64,000 nucleotides of DNA from the NCBI RefSeq assembly GCF_914767665.1, contig NC_059507.1, forward strand, positions 35,149,270 through 35,213,269, read 5' to 3'. Below the pieces are notes generated by a model. The model was not told the DNA's origin and searched no databases. It saw nothing but the letters and a program-made list of their open reading frames with translations. The position numbers and the translations under genes were made by a program. Positions within the stretch are counted from its first letter, which is position 1, and each line of letters begins with the position of its first letter. The stretch comes from Harmonia axyridis. Its lineage: Eukaryota > Arthropoda > Insecta > Coleoptera > Coccinellidae. Below are positions 1 to 11,600 of the stretch, piece by piece.

Positions 1-479
1 AACAATGAAATAAAAACTTAACTTAAATCGGTTTTAAATGAGTTACTCTGCTATTAGGATAGAACCTCTCCTGTAGATTATTATCAGCCTTTTAAACACC
101 AGATCTTATCAGGAAGCTATAGTACTCCAATCCCCATTCAACGAAGTTGATATGATAATGCCGGGTATTACGCAGGTATTCTTTCAGATTCAGGAACTGA
201 AGTGGTTTAACATACGTATTATTCCTAATTCTGTATCTTAAGGAAGTACTTCTTGATATTTTTCAATCCCAAGAAAGATTTCTGTTGTTCCAATTCCACG
301 GTAGGTTTCTTTGTTCCAATCCCACGGTAGGTGCAAGAATCCCGACACAATTCTCGCCGATAAATTTGATTCCAAATCTCAAATTAAATTAATAATGACT
401 ACAATCGAAATCTTAAGTACGTATCCTTGCTGAAGTCTCAATAATCATTGAAAATCTTTCAGAAGATTCTATCTAGTTC
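1..479. other. spacer, no gene seen
   Basis: AT-rich sequence without a convincing exon or repeat. A short direct repeat (TTCCAATTCCACGGTAGG and TTCCAATCCCACGGTAGG) lies at about 288-332. It may be intronic to the receptor gene whose first visible exon is at 5616. Confidence 0.4.
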
Positions 480-1058
480 CGCTCATCTGCGTTCCGACCG
501 ATGGTATACGATGATATACGATTAATTGACAAATTACCGCGTCTTCGAAAATTCCATTAGCGTAACAAGGAATGAATCGTGCAAAATCGTTGCAAACTCA
601 GATTCACTGATATTTCATAGTTATATTTCATTATTATATGTTGGTTCTTGGAAGTCTTCTACCACGGATTTAACTATTATCTGTCAAAATTTTGATACAG
701 AAAACAGTTTTACCAATCAACATTTTCCAATGCAAGAATCACTTAATAATATTTATGTAAATATTCCATTGAATTCAATAAAAACTCAGTGAATTAGAGA
801 AAATAATGTATAATACTCGCGAAGAAAGCTCATTCCAACATATGTTTATTGAAAAACTGGCAAATTTGTGGCTCATTTTTGAATTTTGAACTAAAGAAAA
901 AAAGAATATCGATGATTTTTGTACTTTTATTATGAAAGTTATTCAGATACAAGTGCAGAAGGCATTGATATTTTTCCACGATTTCAAAAATCAAAATCGA
1001 GCCTATAAGCGGCCCGTTTTTGAATGAACGAATCTGAGAATGTGCCTTCTGTACAAGT
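480..1058. repeat. diverged copy of fold-back repeat L (L1)
   Basis: Positions about 580-945 match 25190-25550 of repeat L2 block by block: TTATTATATGTTGGT, then GAATTAGAGAAAATAATG, then GGCTC..TTTTTGAATTTTGAAC. The motif GTGCAGAAGGCATTGATA (about 953-970) recurs inverted at the end of L2, and CCTTCTGTACAAGTA closes the copy at 1045-1059. The 88-codon frame at 526-792 falls inside the repeat and is not a gene. Confidence 0.6.
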
Positions 1059-1059
1059 A

Positions 1060-1977
1060 AAGGGTGTTTTTTTTCGAGGTATATAACTCTAAGTTGGCAT
1101 TACTGTTCGAGATGGCGATCGATTTAACAACTGTTAACAGTTTGTTTTGGCAATTCATATGAATAGACTCACGCCTGAACAATGCTTGCAAATAGTGCAA
1201 TTTAATTTTGAAAATAATGGTTCTCTGCGGAATACGTATCGCGCACTACGTCCATTTTAGCGATGAAGCGCACTTCTGGTTGAATGGCTACGTCAACAAA
1301 CAAAACTGCCACATTTGGAGTGAAGCTAATCCTCAAGTGTATCTCGAAACACCGTTACATCCAGAAAAACTGACTGTTTGGTGCGCTTTATGGGCTGGTG
1401 GAATCATTGGTCCGTACTTCTTCAAAAACGATGATGGCCAGAACGTTACAGTCAATGGTGATCGGTATAGTGCCATGATTACTAACTTTTTCATTCCTGA
1501 ATTGAACAACCATGATGTCCAGGAGCTGTGGTTCCAACAAGACGGCGCACCATGTCACACAGCTCGTGCTACAATCGATTTATTGAAAGACACGTTTGGT
1601 GACCGCCTAATTACACGTTTTGGACCTGTGAATTGGCCTCCAAGATCTTGTGATTTAACACCGCTAGACTACTTTCTGTGAGGCTATGTAGAGTCATTGG
1701 TCTATGCGGATAAGCCACAAACCCTTGACCATTTGGAAGATAACATTCGCCGTGTTATTGCCGATATACGGCCACAAATGTTGGAGAAATTCATCGAAAA
1801 TTGGACGTCCAGATTGGACTACATCCGAGCCAGCCGTGGCGGTCATATGCCAGATATCATATTTAAAATGTAAGGCCACAAGATTATCTTGCGGATAAAT
1901 AAAATTCATGTCAATCGAATTATCCATCGTTGTTTTATTGAAATTAAAATATCTATAGCTCTAAAAAAAAACTCCCT
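1060..1977 (+). mobile_element. A1: DD41D mariner-like element, internally deleted
   Basis: The 5' terminus AGGGTGTTTTTTTTCGAGG follows a TA, and the 3' end is the inverted AGCTCTAAAAAAAAACTCCC. The transposase N-terminus (reading MNRLTPEQ) runs out of frame into the catalytic core (FSDEAHF, then WFQQDGA, then DLTPLDYF). The last two acidic residues are 41 residues apart, the DD41D (rosa-like) signature. The core frame at 1208-1681 ends in TGA where sister copies read TGG, so this copy is dead. A full transposase would be about 340 residues; roughly 100 between DNA-binding and catalytic parts are missing. Confidence 0.85.
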
Positions 1978-2019
1978 CTGTTATACCTTATTTTCTTCAA
2001 TTCACTCAATTTTTATTCC

Positions 2020-2599
2020 AATTTTGTAGAAATTAGTGAAAAGCATAGAAATATTCAGATTGACGGAAGGACATTGCTCTTGTTATAGAAAGCTCAATTT
2101 TTATGTGCTCATCAACAGTTGAAACCATAGAAATATTGAGACTCTTATGTAAAAAAGGTTTTTGACCATTTTCTGTTATTTATTTTAATACAAACCATAC
2201 GATGTTATATATTTTTGAAATCAGGAAAAATTAAGCTTTCAAAAAATGGCACAGAAATCTAGTGTTTCCATTTGAAAAAACATAACTTTGGGTCACAGCT
2301 TCGTAATTAAAAACCCTTTTGAAAATACGAGCACACCAGTGGATTCTACGTAAAAAAGTGCCTGTATAATGTTTTAATTTCAGAGCTCTATCATCAGTAT
2401 TAGGGAAGATATAAATGTTTTTCGATATCGCCATTTGTCCAATTTTCGCTTATAACTCGAAAACAAAAGAAGGTGGCCAAAAATGAATACTACCGTTGTT
2501 AGTTTCTCAGGAAAACGACCGAGAATGGGGTATCAGATTTTGTTTATCTCCTCTGGTTCAAAAGTTGTAGTGCTAAAACATCGAAATTTGCCCACCCTG
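2020..2599. mobile_element. E1: truncated TIR element E (empty site for F)
   Basis: This segment matches about 10510-11703 of E2 once insertion F is removed. It ends in GCCCACCCTG followed by TA, the family terminus, while the left terminal repeat is lost. At 2195-2215 it carries the uninterrupted GATGTTATATATTTTTGAAA, the pre-insertion state of the site occupied by F in E2. No transposase is encoded. Confidence 0.75.
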
Positions 2600-2601
2600 T
2601 A

Positions 2602-3598
2602 CATAGAGCTGTGTCACTTCTTTTCACTAAAAATAAGATAATTGTGGAAGATTCAAAAAAATTACTGACGTTAGGATCGTTCATATATTCGGATAATATC
2701 GATAAATTTCTCTTGATATTCTGCTTAAATTTTCTATGAAGCAATCGACAAAATTTAGTGGTGATAGCCAAAATCATAAATAATTCAAGAAGAATTTCGG
2801 AAAAAAATGAAGAAAGTTGCGCATCTATGTAGAACGTAGGAATATCCAAGAGTGCAATTAGGGTAGAATAACCGAGCACCGAAAGCTCCTGATTTCGCTT
2901 TATTTATTTTTCACGTCTTTTTGAAATGTCGCTTCTTGCAAGAATACATCCAAACAAATCCGCATCCACTTAACCTTATTATTCGCCCAGTCCCATGAAA
3001 AGAAAGGTAATGCCTTTCCTCCCCCAGTTTCAGCAATGTTGACCGTATATCTCGAGATGTGTGGCCTTGCAGGGTTCAAACCCACGCATAAGCGTATATG
3101 TCTGTTGAGGGAAAAGTGATTTTGAAAAGTGAACTCATATTCCCCCTCTCTCTCCCCCCGGAATAACGCTTCCCCATCCACCCTCCTATTCAGAATTTTT
3201 TCGTCGGTTGAATTTAAGAAGGCACTCAGGAAACATGGTCATTTTTCACCGAGCTAACTGGATATAATACAAATAGTTTGGAGGCAGAAGGGGGGCCTTG
3301 AACTTTGAAGAAAGGATGGCGGTATTGAGGGATTCGGAGGCAGTGGCGTGCTGGGGTTCTTTGGGATTATTTTTTGTTTGTGAACGAATATTTTGTCGAT
3401 TTTTTGGATTGAACATTTGATAGCTATTAATTTCCATTAACTTCATAATGCTAAGATACCGGCTAGTTTCAACTCAATAATTATTGAAATATTTTATTTT
3501 CATAGTGAGTTTTCACAATTTTCATACTTTCAGCATTAACTAAACGATTCATATTGTCAAATTACTGATCATTAACTGAACGTATGATGCATCGGAAA
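2602..3598. other. spacer, no gene seen
   Basis: No exon could be supported. It contains a pyrimidine-rich run (about 3140-3185) and a GGTTCAAACCC palindrome at about 3078 that resembles a pol III B box but lacks a tRNA fold. Confidence 0.4.
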
Positions 3599-3600
3599 TA

Positions 3601-5101
3601 CACTGCGCAAAAAATTAACGCACATTATGCAAATCTCAAAATTATTCTACCACTGAAGGTGTTCTCAATGATAATTATTTTTATCAGAATTATGCATGCA
3701 TATTTTATCCACTTTCAACGTTTTTCTTCAATACAGATGTTTTTTCCCAGCAGGAAGAAAAAAAGATGAGATCATCAGATTTTGAATGTATTGGCTCCAT
3801 TCTGAAATCAGTTGTTCTCGATCAATTCTAGTGATCAATAGTTTTTCTTTCGTTTGATTTTCTACACTCGATCGCTATGCAACGCGAAACACGCAATTTG
3901 ACCCAAGGGGAATGTGTCCAACCGGTAGTTTTGCGAGAAGAAGGGTGGACATACACAAGAATTGCAGAAAGGTTTGGAGTTTCCCATACAAGTGTGTCCA
4001 GAATGTTACAGCGATTCAGGCAGACAGGTATCAATGTCCGAAGACCAGGACAGGGTAGACCACGGGTAACAACTGCCATTCAAGAAGGTTACTTGAGAGT
4101 TTCTTCGTTAAGATAACGGTTTGCAACCGCTCGCCTCCTTCAAAATCAGCTTGAGCAAACTCATGGAGTGCAAATTAGCACTCAGACAATAATAAATCGC
4201 CTCAGAGAATATGATTTAAGGCCTTGAGTAATGACAAGAGGCCCAGCTCTTACCCCAGCCCATCGAAGGGCGCGTTTGGATTTTGCGAGAGAGCATATCC
4301 ATTGGGAAGAGGCAGATTGGAGAAGAGTTCTCTTCACAGATGAGTCTAGATTCTGCCTCTACCATTGTGATCGATGTTCCCTTATATACAGACGTCAACA
4401 TGAAAGATATGCTCAGTGCAATTTCCTGAATACTACTGGTTTCGGGGGAGGATCGATTATGGTATGGGGTGGAATATCTTTGACTGCTTGCACAGACCTA
4501 GTGGTCATTGATAATGGAGCTATGAATGCTGATAGGTATATAAGGAACATTCTCGAAGTGCCATTTGCCCCATACATTGGTGAAAATTTCATTTTTATGG
4601 ACGATAATGCCAGACCCCATCGTGCGCGCATCGTTCAGGAGTACCTTGAAGAGGTTGAAGTCTCTCGAATGAAATAGCCAGCAAGAAGTCCAGATCTCAA
4701 TCCGATTGAGCAGGTTTGGGACAACCTCAATAGAAGGCTGAGAAGTTCAGAAAATCATCCAGCTACTCTTAATGACTTAGGTATCCAACAAAATTAGATC
4801 AGAACATTTTAAGATCACTCATTTTGAGTATGAACCGTCGTTGCCGAGCTGTAATTAACGCAAGGGGTGGAAATACCAAGTATTAAATCACTTATCAGCA
4901 TTCCAGTATTTTGAAAATTGTTCATTTCTCTTCTTTCACATAAGATTCGGTGAAATCCTGAATTTTACTTCCATTTAATGTGTCTTGTTTCGTTCAAAAC
5001 CTTCCCGAGAGAACATAAAAAATAAGTTATAAAGTCAATGTAGAGTTAACTTTCATCAAAATTGAGATTTTCAGAATGTGCGTTAATTTTTTTGCGCAGT
5101 G
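3601..5101 (+). mobile_element. B1: Tc1-like DD34E element, full length, decayed
   Basis: The terminal inverted repeats CACTGCGCAAAAAATTAACG and TTAATTTTTTTGCGCAGTG are flanked by TA (3599-3600 and 5102-5103). A transposase runs from ATG 3877: a paired HTH (LREEGWTYTRIAERFGVSHT), a GRPR-like linker, then FTDESRF, MDDNARPH and SPDLNPIEQVW, with 34 residues between the last D and E. Stops interrupt it near 4114, 4228 and 4675 (TGG to TAG). A 21-22-bp deletion near 4793 changes the C-terminus and is shared with copy C. Confidence 0.9.
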
Positions 5102-5103
5102 TA

Positions 5104-5615
5104 TGTTGTATTTCACACATTATATTGTAAGGTCTAAGCATTTTATTAAAATGAAACCAGATTTTGCACCTGATTTACAAATCTCAGTACGATGATACGG
5201 AATCAGAGTAAGGATTTAGCATATCAATGAATTCGATTGAAAAATCGGATTCTGAACTTATACTGAAAAACTTCTTGCACATTCTGTTATTGTTTACACT
5301 GCTGTCGGGTAGAATTGATTTTGACTACATATTCTCCAACGTTGTTTCCCTAAATCATGCATGCAAAAACACTGATTTTATGTACCTACCCATAAACTGC
5401 TTCCACTCTATTGTATTTGACATAGAAATGGAGTTGAAATTTTCGAATCATCATTTCAGCAGAATAAGCAGGTTTCTGGACTATTGAACTGAAATAAAAG
5501 TGATCTATCATAAATACCTAATTTCAAGTTTATCTGAAGTATTCACGCACATGATATTTTCCATCACTTTTAATATCTTTACGACTGACCTAACACGCTT
5601 TTGATGTATTTTCAG
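5104..5615. other. probable receptor-gene intron
   Basis: Sequence between element B1 and the first visible receptor exon, ending in the acceptor TGTATTTTCAG. The 86-codon frame at 5227-5487 has no recognisable features and is taken as chance. Confidence 0.4.
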
Positions 5616-5687
5616 GCTCCTGAAACGCAACCAGATAGCAGAAATATCGGAAAATGCATTCGTCAAGCTGACGTCACTTAAAGTTCT
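5616..5687 (+). CDS. rk: receptor exon (one LRR)
   Basis: A 72-nt exon between TTTTCAG and GTAAGT, reading LLKRNQIAEISENAF..LKVL, one leucine-rich repeat. It starts with the last base of a split leucine codon and ends CT, the phase used by all the LRR exons. Confidence 0.88.
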
Positions 5688-8600
5688 GTAAGTACACAAT
5701 CGGGGTCATCATCCCGACCTATTCTCATTTAATGAATTTGCCATGTTTTGACTCCCCTCATCTCCCCCCACCCCCTCCAATTGAATTTCCGGAGTAAACA
5801 CAATTTTCTCGATCTCTGCGTACGGGCCTTTTCACTTTAAGGGCCGCACTGATGCAATTTAAAAAAGTTTGAACGAATCCGCCCCTTTATCTCTCTAACT
5901 CATATAAGAATGGGCTCATCATTTGAGGCTATAAAAGTGTGAGGAGCCGACTTTGACGGAAATAAATATCAGGTTTTGGTGAGGAATTCCCCTGTGGATT
6001 TATTCGAACAGGGTCGGACTTGATATTGCGCCGCTGTGTTATTTATACCTGGGGGGTTTTAAGCTTGATTCCCCTAAATGCTTTCGTTTTGAATGTGAAA
6101 TATTTCCCAAATTAGGCTATTATTCGACCGTTACCTGGCTAAGGCCTAAAATGAATTCCGGTAGGGGCAAGCATATTTTACGAGTAAAGTTTAACAAGAA
6201 AAAAAGAGGATTAGTTAAATCTTTTAAAGCTTCTGTTTGCCTCTACTAATATCTCTTATCTTAGGTACTTTATATTCCCCTCTAATAAAACGTTCAGTAA
6301 TGGCTAGATTTTTCCTTGATAAAAAACACAATGGTAGATAATTATATCTTGTCTTATTAGCGGTAAAATGAGACTTCTTTTGTAAGGTTGAATGTTCGAA
6401 GAGCCACCAAAAAGGTTTTTTCTGAATTTAACTAGTCTATTTTGCAGAAAACGGCATTGAAAATGGAATCTACATGGTACTTGAAAAAAATGGAGGAGAG
6501 CCTATAAATTGGAAAAAATGTGAAACTGCATTTCTGTGATTGACAGTTTTGAGGTTGTAAAGAAGTAAAACTATTGACAATTCGAGAATATAATTGCAAA
6601 AATCATTTGAAACCGAACAGTTCTTTTTGAAAATTGGGTTGAGCGTTTTTGTTTTATTCAATATTATACACTAATCACTAGTCGTCGTATTCTAGGCAAA
6701 TTTGAAACTCAAAATTCTATCTCTATTTCAGTATCGTAATGTGTCCATTACAGTTCTAAAAACAGTGCAGTAATGAACTCATCACATTATGTTTCGAAAA
6801 ATTATACACGGTTTTGCCATTATCGCCATTATGGTTCTCACGATGTTCCTTGAACATTACAAGATATCTCCTTTCCTGGGAACCAGAACATAAAAAAAAA
6901 ATTTAAATTCTTCTTTTCAAAAAATGTCCAACTATGGGCCATAGTCCCCTTGTCAGTCACCACAGCTGTAATTAGGCTAAGCAATAATGCTATGTACCCA
7001 AAATCAGTTTGACAGGATCCAGTACAGTATTAGAATTCATCCAGTAGAATAATTTCAGTGACTGTGGAGTCTAGATTTTAAATTCAATCATTATTTCTGC
7101 TTGAAGGTGAATTTTCAGATGGGTTTGTTCTCTTGAAAGGGAGGTTGAAGTCTCAAGTAGGAAATCATGAGAGGGTTTATACTAAAATATCTGCTTTTCG
7201 AAATTCCTTATATTCCGTATAACCTTTTATAAAACACCATATTAGATCTGAACCTGAAATTTATGTTATATTGGTTATGTTGTAATTGCGATTTTCCAAA
7301 TCTATTTATCTAAAATCTAATATTTGTAAAAGCAAAAAATTTGACAAATGTATTCTGCATACTGTCTAGAATCCTCACATAACAATTATATTGAGGGTTC
7401 TCTATCACAGATGCAAAATTGAACATATATATGAATAGAATAAAGTGAAAACATTTTTGAATTCTCTGAAAAAATGGCTATATTGGAGTATATAGCCAAG
7501 CATCTTATAGCTGTTCCATATATCAACTCATCTATTTACATAAAGATGAAACAACAGTTCACGGTCCATAACAACACCAAAACCCTTACGCGTTGATGAA
7601 TTTTCTCTTGAATAGAATATGAGAAATTGACAATTTTGAATTATTGGTAAAGATCATTGCAAGAAAACCTGAAAGCTACGATTAAATATAAACAAATTTG
7701 AATTCAATATTCATCGAAATAAATGAGAAACGAAAGTGCAATTATTTTATGGAACCTCTCCAAAATAACTTTCAAATTGCAATTTTCAAATCTGTATCAA
7801 TCGAAAAGCTATTAATATTTCATCGGATTCTCCTTTATTTCTGAAAAGGCGCCCAGTATAGATTCTGTATCCCGAAAATAAAACCAGAAAGCTATCGATT
7901 ACTCCCACATCAGGGAAATTATCGAGAGGGGAAAAATCATCTACCCCTAATCTTTTCCCCGATCCCCCTCTGATCCTCCCCTATCAAAAAACACTCCACT
8001 CAGGGAACAGCAGCAACTGTAACGTACTAATTTGTTCCAGAGAACTGGATGACAATTATTTGACACACATTCCACTGGCTGTAACGAAATTACCCCAACT
8101 ACAAGAGCTGTAAGTATACACACGCGGGACTTTCCTCTATTTATCTACAATTTACCGGGACGTCTTTGCTAAACTTCCTGGAAGAAATAGAATGGGGGAA
8201 TTTCAATGGATTCAACCCACCTGACTGAATCGTTCCTTTGTTGGGAAATAAAGTTTGGATCTACATAAGAAATAGAGTATTATTGGATTATGTCAATTGA
8301 ATGGATAACGTGTTATGAATGTTTTATTTTGAGTGGAATGACTAGAAATTCACGAAAAGACGGAAAAAGTTAGTCGAGAAAATTTCATTTTAAAAGTTTC
8401 CCCATTTGACCTCGATGTTAAATGAAGAAATTGGAAAAACATCAAAGACTCTGATAACAGGTCAATTGAAAAGTCCCCGGTCTACCATAGTAAAATAATT
8501 TTTTTTGTCAAAATTCGATTTTATTATTCAACATTGTTGCCTTCGAGGGTGATACAGCGATTATAGCGATTTTCCAACTTTTCGATACCATTTTTGTAGC

Positions 8601-11600
8601 ACTATTTGTCTTTCGCTTCAAAATAGGCCTCAGTTTCGGCGATTACTTCTTCATTGGCGCTAAATTTCTTTCCAGCGAGCATTCTTATGAGGTCTGAGAA
8701 CAGGAAAACATCGCTGGGGGCCAGATCTGGGAATACGGTGGATGCAGAAGCAATTCATTCAATTTTGCCATTGTTTTCATTGATTTATGACACGGCGCAT
8801 TGTCTTGATGAAACAGCACATTTTTTTCTTCAAATGGGGCCGTTTTTTAACGATTTCATCCTTTAAACGATCCAATAACGCTATATAATAATAGCTGTTG
8901 ATGGTATGCCCCTTTTGGAGATAATCAATGAATATTATACCTTGCGCATCTTCGAATACTGATGCCATAACTTTGCCAGCTGACTGTTGTGTTTTTCCTC
9001 GCTTTGGATTCGGTTCATCGTGTGCTGTCCACTCAGCTGACTGTCGATTGAACTCCGGAGTGAAATGATGGAGCCATGTTTCATCCATTGTCACATATCG
9101 ACGCAAAAATCCAGGTTCATTGTACTTAAACAGTTTCAAACACTGCTTAGAATCATTAACACTTTGTTGCTTCTGATCCATTGTGAGCTCGCTCGGCACC
9201 CATTTTGCACACAGCTTTTTCATGTACAAATATTCATGCAGGATATGATGTACATGGTCAGATGATATCTTCACAATGTCTGCTATCTCGATCAACTTCA
9301 CTTCACGGTCTTTCAAAATCATTTTGGAACTATATGGATTTTTTTCGTCGGTGACAACCTTTTTTGGGCGTCCACTACGTTCACCGTCTTCGGTGCTCAT
9401 TTCACCAAGTTAAATCTTGGCATACCAATCAACCGTATTTTTCCCTTCAAAAAGCAATATTTTATCAGCACACAAAATTTATTTCCATCTTTTCCAAACA
9501 ACAAAAGAAACTACACTCACAACTCAATATCTCACAAACTGATAGTCGGACTGCTGTCAAAATTTGACACGTATCGTTTGAAGGTTGGTACTACTTAAAA
9601 ATCGTATGTATTTGATACTAGCACCGCCATCTGTGCATCAGAGCGGGGACTTTTCAATTGGCCTAATACAGAGCACAGCATTTAAAAAAAATTTCATAAT
9701 GTAAATGAAATTCTTCCTGATGTATCTTGATCTTGATGTATCGACTCGTGTGAACCAAGATTCTCAAAGTGACACACAGTCTGCACATTCATCCAGTTGA
9801 CATAGTATCAAGAGTGAAAAATGTTCGGTCGTTAAGAAGTTATATAATTGAAACTTTTTTTCTAATTAGTGCCAATAAGCCTGTATATTTATCTAAGCTG
9901 TATGCTGAATTTACCCGTAATGAGATTGTTCTAATTAATTAGATGTATGAGAATCAATTGAGACTTGAGACCAAATACGACGTTGCATAATTAGTCCGTT
10001 GTATACGTTGAACATTGAATACCTTTTTTGGGAATATTTATCATTCGTTCCCCTATATACGAGCAAATTTTAATTTAATGTAGGGATTTTGTATTCAGAA
10101 GTCATAACACTCTCCCTCTCTCAGAAGTTATTATTTTATGTTCATTAATTGACGTCATTCAGATTCAACATTATGATGAATAATTTTACATTATAATCGA
10201 GTCTATGTTCATCGGTTGAAAATGACTGAATTCATCGATACAATTAATTTCATGGAATTTATGTACAGGGTGGGCAAATTTCGATGTTTTAGCACTACAA
10301 CTTTTAAACCAGAAATCTGATAACCCATTCTCGGTCTCTTTTTCTGAGAAACTAACAAGGGTAGTATTCATTTTTGGCCACCTTCTTTTGTTTCCGAGTT
10401 ATAAGCGAAAATTGGAAAAATGGCGATATCGAAAAACATTTATATCTCCGCTAATACTGATGATAGAGCTTTGAAATTAAAACATTATACAGGCACTTTT
10501 TTACGTATTTTTCGAATTTTGTAGAAATAAGTGAAAAGCATAGAAATAATCAGATTGACGGAAGGACACTGCTCTTGTTATAGAAAGCTCAATTTTTCTG
10601 TGTTCATCAACAGTTGAAACCATAGACATATTGAGACTTTCAGGTGAAAAGAGGTTTTTGGCCATTTTCTATTATTTATATTGATCCGAATCATACGATG
10701 TTATACAGGGTGTTTCCTAAACATGCGGCACAAATTCAGGGGGTTGTTCCTTGGACTATTTTAAGCATGTTTTGTCCTTGGATGATTTTTGAAAAACCTC
10801 TTTGTTTCGAAGATACAGGGCGAACAACATTTTTCATATTTTTAAAATTAATAATAGTTTAAATAAAAATGCGTACCGCACTGTGTTTACTAAGTAGGTA
10901 CAATTTATTTTTAAATTTGTTTAACAACATTCCAATTACTAAAAACGGCCAGTTTTTTGACTAAAAATTACCACTCCAGTAGAAAATGTGGAAGACTTGC
11001 GAAATCGGATGATTGCTGGGTGTAACTTAATAAGAAATGATCCTGGTGTTTTTGAAAGGGTTCGGCAGTCAATGAGGAGAAGATTGGATGCTTGTATGCT
11101 GGCTAGAGGTGGTCATTTTCAACAGTTTTTGTAGGTTGAGTTGAATTTTCATGTAATTTTTCATAATAAAATGTTATTATCTGAAATTTTGTTTCCCCTA
11201 TATCTTCGAAACAAATAGGTTTTTCAAAAATCATCAAAGGACAAAATATTCTTAGAATAGTCCAAGGAACAACCCCCTGAATTTTTGCCGCATGTTTAGG
11301 AAACACCCTGTATATTCTTGAAATCAGGAAAAATTAATCTTTCAGAAAATGGCACAAAAATCTAGTGTTCCCATTTGAAAGAACATAACTTTGGGTCATA
11401 GCTTCTTAATTAAAAACCCTTTTGAAAATACGAGCACGCCAATGGATTCTACGTGAAAAAGTGCCTGTATAATGTTTTAATTTCAGACCTCTATCATCAG
11501 TATTAGCGGAGATCTAAATGTTTTTCGATATCGCCATTTCTCCAATTTTCGCTTATAACTCGAGAACAAAAGAAGGTGGCCAAAAATGAATACTACCCTT

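Noticed and set aside
3070..3095. B-box-like GGTTCAAACCC as a possible tRNA or SINE
   Set aside because: No A box at the right distance, no cloverleaf stems and no 3' repeat tail.
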